NCBI GenBank assembly: GCA_015501605.1
Contig: JADNRZ010000049.1
Location: 30,587 to 94,586 of the forward strand
Source of the DNA: Panaeolus papilionaceus
Taxonomy: Eukaryota > Basidiomycota > Agaricomycetes > Agaricales
DNA length: 64,000 nt
Direction of reading: 5' to 3'
This document shows, one piece after another, positions 50,562 to 60,866 of the stretch. The first letter of the stretch is position 1. Every line of letters begins with the position of its first letter. Both the position numbers and the translations under genes were made by a program. The notes beneath the pieces were generated by a model, which was not told the DNA's origin, did not search any database, and worked only from the letters and a program-made list of their open reading frames with translations.

Positions 50562-52091
50562 TATGTATGCAGGGCTTAATATACAGTATTCTGCAATTTA
50601 CTATATCATAGCAATATTACTTATACTTTATAAATCGTAGGAAACCAAGATATTAACTCTAGTTACACAATGCAAAAAACCCCAGATAGTGTGTATTTTA
50701 TCTATTGGGCTGATGAGAGCCATTTAATAATGTTTATGAAGAGGTGTGCCGAGTTTCAGGTCAGCAGCTGCAGGGGGTGTGGAGAAATGAAGCCAAAAAA
50801 GCAGAGGGAGGAGGAGGAGAAGGAGGATCAAGGGGTGTTCCCATGCTCTAGTACCCAAAATGCAAAATGCAATTGCTCCCTCCACAAGCACAACATTTAT
50901 GATCTGTCTTCAGATCCTGAAAGTAGACATTTGTAGCTTTCTGGTGATATATATATGTATAATAAAAAATAGCTAAAAAGCGGTGCAATTAATGCTGCAA
51001 TATTTGTGGGGGAGGATTAATTAATTAGTGTGGTGTCATTAGTGCCTGGAAGCAGATCAGTGATGCCAATTTCCCAGAAAAGCGAAGCTAATTAATGAGG
51101 ATTGATGAGATTAAATGGGATCACTGACATCACACTAATATTCCTGATCAGGACAAAGATTTGATTTGTGAATAGGGGCTCATTTAATCAATGCACAATA
51201 ACCAGAGCAGATCTGCTGCTTCTGTGGCCACATTTGGCAGATTGGACTACATGAATGGATAGATATAGTGTATACCTTTCTAATGATATATATATCCCCC
51301 AAAATGGTGCCAAAAGCGAAGCAATATTGAGGAAATAATGGTAGTAGGGGGAATAGGGGCTAAAAAAGCGGAAAAAGCGAACCTGATCTGCTGGGTTGCT
51401 GGTACAATTTGGCAGATCGGATGGTGGGATCTTATAGAGGCTGTTTATAGCTTTCTAACAATATATAGATCACTCAAAATAGTGCCCAGAGTGGTGGAAT
51501 ATTGAGCAGGATACTGTTTGGGCCAAAGATAGGGGCTTTTCAAGTGACCCATGTAAAAAAACATTTTTATATGGATCGATGGGGATCATATGCGGAAGGC
51601 TGCGTTCAAAATTTCAGCACAATCGGAGCAGAAATGAGCACGCTATTCATGATTTATATTATTTTTTCGATTTATTTTGATCTATCACTGGCTCTGAGAG
51701 TGTATTTCCTTAATTGCTCGCCAACCACTGATCCCCCCACCCCGAAAATACCCATTCCGAGATCCTGATTTTTTTCTCTACACCCCCATACCCATATCAT
51801 ATCTATCCGACAACATTTGCCTAACCCCCACCCAGCCAGATAAGCCATCAGCCCCTATCCAGTATCCCCCCATCCATCCCCCCTATCCCCAACCCTCTAC
51901 CCATCCTCCTACCCCCGGAATATAATCTATTTCACCCCCTATATACCCCTACCCATCCCCCACCCCCGGAAATCACCCCAGCAGTGCTCCCCCAGCCCCC
52001 ACTGTCTGTGGACAGTACTGTCCAACAATAGTCCTGATGCATGAGCCTGTACTGTCCAAGTATAGTCCCTCATACATGATCCTAGCCTTTA

Positions 52092-52543
52092 TGGCTGCTA
52101 TTTCCAAATGAAGATCTGTGGATCAAAGAAAGCAGGTGCAGTCACATTTCAAGGGAGCGTCATACCTCGTCAGTTCACAGGGTACATCTCACATGGACAC
52201 CCTATCCTGCAACCCTGTATCCCCTGTCGTCCCAAACCTCTCTGATTCCTGGCAATCTGTACATTCATGTCTCCTTGCAAGGAACTCATCTAGCTATCTG
52301 GCAGTTTGTCATGAGTCCATTGCCAACCTGGATTGATATCACCAAAGGCTACTTCGAAAACGAAGGAAAGATCCATCACCCACTCTTCCCAGATGTGGTT
52401 ATGCATTGCCAGTATACTGCATACCCCCAATACATAACTCCTGGCACTCAGAAAGGATACTACAGCAATCAAAAGCGCATGCATAGTGGACTTGCCACGC
52501 TCCTCATGGATAGTGTTTCTGCTGCGCAGAGTGCATTGAGCGC
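52092..52543 (+). pseudogene. Unknown multi-exon gene, 3' segment (piece 3 of 3)
   Basis: Reading on from the left flank of foldback 1 across one TTA, the frame stays open from 52092 to 52543: WLLFPNEDLWIKES, GTHLAIWQFVMSPLPTWIDI, TKGYFENEGKIHHPLFPDVV, MHSGLATLLMDSVSAAQSAL. It then stops at the gypsy LTR at 52544. The continuation beyond is lost with the truncated gypsy element. No family recognised. Confidence 0.5.
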
Positions 52544-53103
52544 TGTTACGTCGTCTGTTTTCCTCTTTATCTTTTCTTTACCTTATCCGAACTATTATCT
52601 CTCTTCATCTTATCTCCATGTACTATCATCTCTCTTTGTACTTTTATCTCATCTATTTCCTATCTCCGGAGCCCCACATCATCCTCCTAACACCAACTCT
52701 CACTCCACCTTCATTTCCACTGTTGCTCCACTTCTTTCTCCTATCTATGACTTGTCTCTTTACTCATCTCTCTCACACCTATGACTCATTCTTACCACGG
52801 ACTATACTTCTGACTCATATGCTTCTCACCTTATCTACTTGGCATTTACACGCACAGCCTCGTTAGATATCTATATAAACACCGTAGTTTATACCCTTGT
52901 TCTTTAGCTAGTTCTTTAACTTCGAATAGAACAACAACTTCTACAACGATCTTACTCTTCTCGCTCTCTTCTAAGACAATACCAGCGTAGCATGCGTACG
53001 CAGTGGCATTCTTAGAACGATCCTCAAACTCTGTCGCACAACCGAACTGACTCCGATTAGCTCAAAGGCCTTAACCGCAAGCGCCCGTCAGGCTATTGTA
53101 ACA
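52544..53103 (+). repeat. Gypsy 5' LTR (560 bp)
   Basis: Ends are TGTTAC and GTAACA. It matches the inverted solo LTR at 45242-45789. A TATA-like TATATAAAC lies near 52870. The primer binding site directly after it, AAAGAACTAGCTACCCC, is not one I can assign to a tRNA. Confidence 0.85.
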
Positions 53104-53300
53104 AAAGAACTAGCTACCCCAACGCACACCATCCGTAATCTACGAGACGGCACCTCTCATACAAAACGGCAACCCGGAAGAAGAACACCAGCACCAGACC
53201 TCGATCAGGAACCTCCAGCCAAGCTACCTCTCCTGTATCAACTAGCAGCAGAGGATTACAATTCCCGCTCAGAAAGAAGAAACCCTGGGGAAAATTAGAA

Positions 53301-54809
53301 ATGTCCAAGAAAGAACAACAGAAGACCAACGACCCTCTCTCCGAACCAGACCCAGAAACTGAACTAGAATCCCAGACCAATGAACAAGAAGAACTCGACA
53401 CCCCAGTATCAGCCAGCGAACCAAGAGAATCCCCAGAGACCCCAGAACCTACTGAACCCACAAACGAACCAGAAGAAATCCCAGGCACACCAGAAGAACC
53501 CTTGAAAGAACCTGAACAACCCCTTGACGTCTCCCTTGCCCTCAGTCAACCAATTGAACCATACGACCCCAGAGAACTGGACTACACTATCACCAGAACT
53601 CCAGTCTTTAGCACTGAAATCCCTTCGTTCTCTACCAGCATGGCGACTGCAACTCTCACTCACCCCCCAGGAGGCTGCTCTGCCTCATCTTCGAGACCTG
53701 GAGGGACTGTCCAAGATCGCTCCCAGAGAGGACTCTCCGGACCACCTGAAGGAGACCCCAACCCTGGAACTGATGACGAAGGACAAGGCAACCCTGACCC
53801 TCCTAGCAACCCCGGTCCCGGCAATGGTCCACAAGATGACCCAGCTGCAGAAGCGTTCAAAAACGCCATGAAGAAAGAAGTCAACCTTGGCGCACCTGAG
53901 AAATTTGCAGGAGATCGCACAAAGACCAAACATTTCATCACCGAATGCCGATCCTATCTCCACATCAACTGACACATCTACAACAATGATGATCTAAAGA
54001 TTGCCTTCATCCTGTCTTACTTCACTGAAGGACCAAAGGGAGAAAGAGAGGTGATGGATTGGAAGCGCTGCTTCCTCGCTGGGAAGTTTGACAAAGCCCA
54101 AAGGAACAGGACCGCAGTCTCCTATGGAAGGTTCAACGACTTCCTTAAAAAATTCAATGAAGACTTCGCCCCACGACTTGGACACGACCACGCCAGGAAG
54201 GACCTCAAAAACATCCAACAAGAAGGGAATGTTGAGTCACACAACACCGCTTTCAAGAACCTCATGATCACCGCAGGCTATGCCTTCCCTCACACCGACC
54301 CTGACGATGAGATTGATCCAATGGAAGACCTGTTGATCAGGATCTACCAAGACTCCCTCAAGAAACCGATCTTGGACAGAATTCGCAACAACAGATACAA
54401 CCCCTACACCCTGAAGGAGTGGATGGACCGAGCAGCAGAAGTGGACGCCCGTTGGAGGGAATCCTTCCCTTTCCCATTTGACAAGAAACCAGCCAAACGC
54501 TTCACCTCTAACCAGATCGGGTTCAGATTCGCAAATTCCAAGCAAATCAACCTCACCGAAGTCGAGCGTGTAGACCACATGAAGAATGGTACCTGCTTCT
54601 GCTGCCACCAACCAGGTCATATCTCCAAATTCTGCCCCAACCATGATCTCAAGAAAACGAACCAGAACCAGAACACCAGCAACCACGACACCGCCCCAAC
54701 TAGAAACCCGAAAGATTTCGCCAAATACATCTGCACTTTCTATCATGACTTGAATGAAGAACAGCGCGCCGAATTTGCCTCCGAGATGCAAGAACAGGAT
54801 TTTTCCTAA
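53301..54809 (+). pseudogene. Gypsy gag, one internal stop
   Basis: The frame starts at ATG 53301 with a long acidic Pro/Glu-rich head, then the capsid-like part (APEKFAGDRTKTKHFITECR) with one in-frame TGA at 53970-53972, and continues through WKRCFLAGKFDKAQ and DFLKKFNEDFAPRLG. A single CCHC zinc knuckle (CFCCHQPGHISKFC) lies near 54590. It ends with TAA at 54807-54809. Gag would build the particle and bind RNA. Confidence 0.8.
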
Positions 54810-55224
54810 AAGGTTTCGCCTCGACGTCTAAACCTTATGTATCAGTTTGTTCCGCTTTGATAGCTCACAATGAATCCTTTTCTGTCCCTGTGACTATCGA
54901 GTGTGAACAACTGAGAACCACCGAACCCTTGCATACCCAAGCACTCCTCGACTCCGGAGCTGCAAACATTTTCATTGACCAATCATTTGCGAAACTCCAC
55001 AACCTTCCTCAGACCCCACTTGAAACACCAATCCTAGTCCGAAATGTTGATGGCACACCGAACAAGAAGGGCACAATCACCCACCGAACGACACTAAACA
55101 TGAAGATCTACGACAAAATCAAGAAGACAGAATTCCTAATTACTGGGTTAGGAAATCAGAAGATTATCTTGGGACTACCTTGGTTGCAAGACACGAACCC
55201 CAAGATCGACTGGAAGAATGCCTC

Positions 55225-55572
55225 TGTCAGGGGATCTCCTGCTACCTCCTATTCCTTTCCTTATTATCACCTCTCTGTCTCTCCTTTCTCCATTTCCTTT
55301 GCTCTATCTCATTATCTGGACATATCATGGACTCATAGATATTATATTACACTCTCCTTTAGTTGCCATTCATTCATTATTTAGTTGTTGCCACTGTTAC
55401 ATAGTCATTCCTTTGTGTTTCCCTTTGTTTATTCCCAAAGGCATTGTTTGGCATCAAGGCTGATGCCAATGCCAGCTCATCACTTAAATAGCTGTTTCAC
55501 CTGGGTTTGATCCTTTACCTCTTTCTCTTTGGATCTCCCCCAGGACTTGTGTGTGTCTGAGGTGCCCTTACA
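55225..55572 (+). mobile_element. Solo LTR, family A (348 bp), with GCCTC target duplication
   Basis: It starts TGTCAGGGGATC and ends CCCTTACA. GCCTC is present directly before (55220-55224) and after (55573-55577). Removing the LTR and one GCCTC restores the pol frame. Confidence 0.92.
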
Positions 55573-55859
55573 GCCTCCCTGAACTGGCAGACCCCGATCA
55601 AAGACGAACTCAACATAGAAGATTGCCTGAACAACATGAAGAACCCGATTCCCGACTGGTACCCAACCGACTCAATTATCATCGAAGAACGAACCATCTC
55701 TCAACTGGAACTCCATGTTAAGAAGATGCTTGGAAAGAACACGACCCTGACCAGACCAGACCAACTTACAACTGACAACCTGATCATCTCCTTTATGGAA
55801 GGGGAACCAACAAAAGAAACCAAAGAAATCTGGATCGACACTACCCAACTCGTAGTTGA

Positions 55860-58800
55860 CAAAATTCTTAAGAACTACCGATCTGTTACCAGTAACCCTT
55901 CTAACCAGCTACTGGACGAATTCTTATGCATTCTTATAAGTAATCACTGGGATATTTCTTACTACAATTATAATAGATATTCTTATATTGATTGCTTGAA
56001 CGATTCTTATACATTATTATGATTATCTCTGCAATTATTATGGCGATTCTTATGACAATTCTTAGGCATTATTATGCTTATCTACATGATTCTTATAGTG
56101 ATTCTTATGGTAATGCTTACAGCAATTCTTATGTGATATTTTAATACTCTACTGATAATATTCTAATAGATCTGATTAATCAGGGTTCTTATCTTTATCT
56201 ATATCTGTGCTATATATGGAAACCCCCTTATCAATGCCATCAATATTTATTTTCCCCACCATTATTGTAGCATTTATTACACTGCTTTTCTGGCCACTTT
56301 ATATGGACATATATATACCATTGGAAAGCTACAATCGCCTACTATTTGATTCTGAATTTTATTCAATTTAATTCCTGCAGGGGAGCAGCCCATTTAGCTG
56401 CACTTTTTCCCATCAATTTAGCCCCTATTCATTTATGCTACCATTCCTGCTGCATTTGCACCGCTTTTTTGGCACTTTTCCTGGTGCACATATATACTAT
56501 TAGAAAGCCCTAATTGTCTAGTTTAAGAATCTGCCCTTGTTTTTACAACAGCCCCACTAGGGGCTGCACTATTTAGCTGCGCTTTTTTGGCATTTAATTA
56601 GCCCCTATTATGAATCAGCATTGTTCCTGCTCCATTTTGCACCGCTTTGGTGCAATTATATATGGACATATATATATCACCAGAAAGCTACAAATGCCTA
56701 GATTAAGAATCTGAAATCAGAACATAAATGTTGTGTCTAGGGAGGGAGCAATTGCATTTCGCATTTGGGGTATTAGAGCGTGGGAACACCCTTGATCACC
56801 TCTTCTCCTCCTCCTCCCACCGCTTTTCTGCCTCCATTTCTCCACATCCACTCCACCCCTTGGCCTATAATTTGGCATACAGGTGTATATATACCATTGA
56901 ATATTGGATGCAAACTTATAGTACACTGGCATCAATATATATGCATATATTTGCTATATACATCTTGCATGGATCATATTTCTCCAAAAGCGGACCCAAA
57001 GCATTTTATTTGACTCATTATAAGCTAACCAAGGCATCAGGCAATAATGATGATGTGTGTATACATGTTTCATACATCAGAACACAATATTCAGCCCTCC
57101 ATCACATGGAAATCAGCTAAAATCATCATATCATTATGCCCTTTGTTTCTAAACCAATATCATTCGCATTTCTTAACCAATCTTTGAGCTCAAGGGTTTT
57201 TTAACCCGCAGCAGTCAACACCTTTCAAATGTGTGCTTCATGATGAAAGTCTGATCTGTCCTCATGAAGATATAGCATGTTTTATATCCTGCATCAACCC
57301 CAGATAGTCAAGAGGAGGTTTTGAGACTCTTGTATGGTGGTACCACTGTCTGTGTGCATATATATACCTGAAATGCGTTTAGAATTGATACATATTCAAT
57401 TTAAAAAAAGTTTGAAGGATATTGGTCAAATGTAGCCAATAGACCGAGAGAAACAGTTAAGGAGAATCCTAGTTGTGGTTAGTTCATTGTGCATTGACAG
57501 TACATCAACCTGCATTCTAGCACCCATTTGTGTGTCCAGCCTTCCACACTCACTCAAATGTTCTCAAACCTTTTGTGAACATCAATAATAGTGTATACCC
57601 TCGTCTCTATGAGGTCTGATTAAATTATTTCAATCCAGATCTTGTACAAATGGCTTATCAGCTGAAAAACAGTCATTTTTGAGAAGTGCTCATAATTTGC
57701 TGCGAGTATCCTTGTTTTGTAGGTATTCCTGAGGCGATTTCAGAACATTTTTCGCCCTTCCAAAGCGGTCAGAAATGGTGGAGATATACCCAATATAGTA
57801 TTTGGGGAACTTGTGAGACAGTATATGGGTGTTTATATATGATCCATAACTGTGAACACATGACACATGGTACAGAACAATAGTGGTGATATTATAACAT
57901 ATTTAAATTGCTTCATCCCACTGAGAATGCAAGTTATAGGGGACTATTGGGTCCTCTTTTGGCAGAAATAGAAGAAAAACAGGGTAAATGCAGAATAGCT
58001 GCATTTGTAGCGGTCCCCTTGCATTCCTGTTTTGCACACCGTTTATAATACATATTTTACACATGCATGCTAAATTATAGGCCAAGGGGTGGAGTGGATG
58101 TGGAGAAATGGAGGCAGAAAAGCGGTGGGAGGAGGAGGAGAAGAGGTGATCAAGGGTGTTCCCACGCTCTAATACCCCAAATGCGAAATGCAATTGCTCC
58201 CTCCCTAGACACAACATTTATGTTCTGATTTCAGATTCTTAATCTAGGCATTTGTAGCTTTCTGGTGATATATATATGTCCATATATAATTGCACCAAAG
58301 CGGTGCAAAATGGAGCAGGAACAATGCTGATTCATAATAGGGGCTAATTAAATGCCAAAAAAGCGCAGCTAAATAGTGCAGCCCCTAGTGGGGCTGTTGT
58401 AAAAACAAGGGCAGATTCTTAAACTAGACAATTAGGGCTTTCTAATAGTATATATGTGCACCAGGAAAAGTGCCAAAAAAGCGGTGCAAATGCAGCAGGA
58501 ATGGTAGCATAAATGAATAGGGGCTAAATTGATGGGAAAAAGTGCAGCTAAATGGGCTGCTCCCCTGCAGGAATTAAATTGAATAAAATTCAGAATCAAA
58601 TAGTAGGCGATTGTAGCTTTCCAATGGTATATATATGTCCATATAAAGTGGCCAGAAAAGCAGTGTAATAAATGCTACAATAATGGTGGGGAAAATAAAT
58701 ATTGATGGCATTGATAAGGGGGTTTCCATATATAGCACAGATATAGATAAAGATAAGAACCCTGATTAATCAGATCTATTAGAATATTATCAGTAGAGTA

Positions 58801-59085
58801 TTAAAATATCACATAAGAATTGCTGTAAGCATTACCATAAGAATCACTATAAGAATCATGTAGATAAGCATAATAATGCCTAAGAATTGTCATAAGAATC
58901 GCCATAATAATTGCAGAGATAATCATAATAATGTATAAGAATCGTTCAAGCAATCAATATAAGAATATCTATTATAATTGTAGTAAGAAATATCCCAGTG
59001 ATTACTTATAAGAATGCATAAGAATTCGTCCAGTAGCTGGTTAGAAGGGTTACTGGTAACAGATTGGTAGTTCTTAAGAATTTTG
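55860..59085. mobile_element. Foldback element 2: 1014-bp inverted arms, 1198-bp centre
   Basis: The left arm is 55860-56873 and the right arm 58072-59085, both 1014 bp, and almost identical where compared (one difference seen near the outer end). The ends are CAAAATTCTTAAGAACTACC and its reverse. The outer quarter of each arm carries many ATTCTTAT/GATTCTTAT subrepeats. The inner part has three degenerate modules with AGCCCCTATT, GCACCGCTTT and CATATATAxCATTGGAAAGC. The centre (56874-58071) has no convincing ORF. No target duplication is clear. It is non-autonomous; it inserted in gypsy pol. Confidence 0.85.
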
Positions 59086-59957
59086 GCAGCTAGTAGTGAC
59101 TACCCTGACACATTCCCAAGCCTTTGCTCAGAAATTTGACAAGAAAACCGACGAAACCGACCTGACCAAGATCATTCCACCTGAATACCACCCTTGGATT
59201 TCCGTTTTCAGTGAAGAAGCCTCTTCAACCTTACCAGCGCACAAAACCTGGGATCACGAGATCAAGCTCAAACCCGATTTCGTCCACAAATCCGCCCAGG
59301 TTTACTCCCTCAACCGAGAACAGGACAATGTCACCAAACAGTTCCTCGATGAACACCTTGCCAAGGGAACCATCCGACATAGTGAATCCCCTGAAGCCGC
59401 AGGATTTTTCTATGTTGCAAAGAAGGATGGCAAGCTACGCCCATGCCAAGACTACCGACATTTGAATGAAGGAACCATTAAAAACGCCTACCCTCTCCCC
59501 CTTGTCACCAACCTTATGGATAAACTCTGAGCTGCCAAATATTTCACTAAACTTGACATTCGATGGGGCTACAACAACATCCGAATCAAGGAAGGAGATG
59601 AATGGAAGGCGGCCTTCAAGACCAAGTACAGACTCTTTGAACCCCTTGTTATGTTCTTTGGCCTTTGCAACTCCCCAGCGACCTTCCAATCGATGATGGA
59701 CAACATCTTCATCTGACAAGTCGAAAACGGTTATATCATCATCTACATGGACGACATCTTGATCTATGCCACAAACGAACAAGACCTCGAAAAATACACC
59801 AAAGAAGTACTCCAGATCATGAAAGAAAACGACCTCTACCTGAAACCCAAAAAATGCGAATTCAACAAAACCAAGATCGCCTACCTAGGATTTATCATCA
59901 AACACAACAAGATCTCCATGGACCCCGCCAAGATCTCTGGTATTAAAGACTGGCCTT

Positions 59958-60825
59958 GGTGAAGCTATAGAGTTCTTGGGTATGCGAATCAGGTGTATGC
60001 ATGGCAACATCATGCTAGACCAAACAATGTACCTTGAAAAAGTGTTACAGCATTTTGGCATGCTTAATGCCAAGCCTACCAAGACTCCTCTTCCCAAGGG
60101 TTACCAACCTGTACCTAATCCAGGTACTGCCACTCTCAAACTTCGTCAAGAATTCCAGATGGTGATAGGATCACTGTTGTACCTTATGATCAGCACCCAA
60201 CTGGATATCGCCTATGCTGTGATCAAGCTGTCACAGTTTTCTGCTAATCCTTCTCAGGATCACCTTAGACAACGCCAAGAGTATCTGCTGCTACCTTGCT
60301 GGCACATCCAACTATGCTCTTGTGAACAAGGGAAATCCAAAGATTGGACTTATTGCTTACACCAATTCTGACTGGGCTGCTGATACCATCAAGCGCCGCT
60401 CTCAGACTGGATACTTTATGAAATTGGCAAGCTGTATTATCTGTTGGGTTTCTCGAGCCCAGAAAACAGTTGCTCTCTCTTCAACTAAAGCAGAGTATAT
60501 GGCTTTGTTAGATTGCACCTGCCAGGTTGTGTGGCTGCAATCACTACTTTCCGAAATCGGCTACACTGAACGGAAAACCCCTGTCTGTGGAGACAACCAA
60601 GGCTTGATTTTCATCGCCTCTAATCCTGTCCAGGAGCGTTGCACCAAACATATTGATATTCAATATCACTATATTCGTCAGTGTATTGAAGACAACAAAA
60701 TTGATTGTCTCTTCATTGATGGTGCTGAGAATCCTGCAGACATGTTTACAAAGGCTCTTGATCATGTCAAGTTCTCTAAGTTCTTGGGAAGACTTGGATT
60801 AGTCTTTTATCCACAGAATGCTTAA
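59958..60825 (+). pseudogene. Copia RT end and RNase H, frameshifted
   Basis: A first frame covers 59958-60275 with GEAIEFLGMRI, KTPLPKGYQPVPNPG and MVIGSLLYLMISTQLDIAYA. A frameshift near 60275 moves the reading to another frame, which starts at NKGNPKIGLIAYTNSDWAAD and contains the RNase H motifs CWVSRAQKTVALSSTKAEYM and KHIDIQYHYIRQ, ending in TAA at 60823-60825. Copia elements carry integrase before RT; it is absent here because of the truncation. Confidence 0.85.
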
Positions 60826-60866
60826 GCGCTGAGCACACTAAAGCTGCTGTACTCAGCAAGTGGGAG

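Larger units (their letters stand above)
47440..52088. mobile_element. Foldback element 1: palindrome with 1525-bp arms, Tc1 at its centre
   Basis: The left arm (47440-48964) and right arm (50564-52088) are the same length, 1525 bp, and appear near-identical in inverted orientation wherever I compared them. The termini are AGGCTAGGA and TCCTAGCCT. Bases TTA precede (47437-47439) and follow (52089-52091), consistent with a 3-bp target duplication. The centre is a complete Tc1 transposon (48967-50561) with TA on both sides. The arms hold a G-rich block near the outer end and then degenerate modules marked by AGCCCCTATTC, GCxCCGCTTT and TATATATCANxAGAAAGCTA. Apart from the Tc1 there is no credible coding sequence. 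A 3-bp TTA duplication is usual in PIF/Harbinger elements, but the long arms with internal repeats recall foldback elements such as Drosophila FB or Galileo. Confidence 0.85.
52544..59957 (+). mobile_element. Ty3/gypsy retrotransposon, 5' fragment with nested insertions
   Basis: It comprises a 5' LTR (52544-53103), gag, protease and reverse transcriptase readings, but ends abruptly at about 59957 inside the RT/RNase H region, where copia sequence begins. RNase H, integrase and the 3' LTR are missing. A family-A solo LTR (55225-55572) and foldback 2 (55860-59085) lie inside it. It inserted in the unknown gene, whose frame stops at 52543. Confidence 0.85.
54810..59957 (+). pseudogene. Gypsy pol: protease and reverse transcriptase, interrupted
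   Basis: Pol is in the minus-one frame relative to gag. An aspartic protease with LLDSGAANIFID runs to 55224, where the family-A LTR interrupts it; the frame resumes at 55573, with the GCCTC duplication keeping it intact on removal. It is interrupted again by foldback 2 (55860-59085). The RT part (59086-59957) has the PWISVFSEEASSTLPAH finger region, KKDGKLRPCQDYRHLNE and YMDD in IIIYMDDILIY. In-frame TGA stops lie at 59528-59530 and 59714-59716. Nonfunctional. Confidence 0.85.

Noticed and set aside
52870..53130. Identifying the gypsy primer tRNA
   Set aside because: The bases after the LTR do not match a tRNA 3' end that I can name with confidence.
54790..54860. Programmed minus-one frameshift site between gag and pol
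   Set aside because: Pol is indeed in the minus-one frame, but no canonical slippery heptamer is in the right phase near the gag stop, and the element is decayed.
56728..57120. ORF in foldback 2 and its inverted partner at 57903-58217
   Set aside because: Shared only over the arm and diverging in the centre; low-complexity Ser/His stretch from a CTC-rich tract. No support as a gene.
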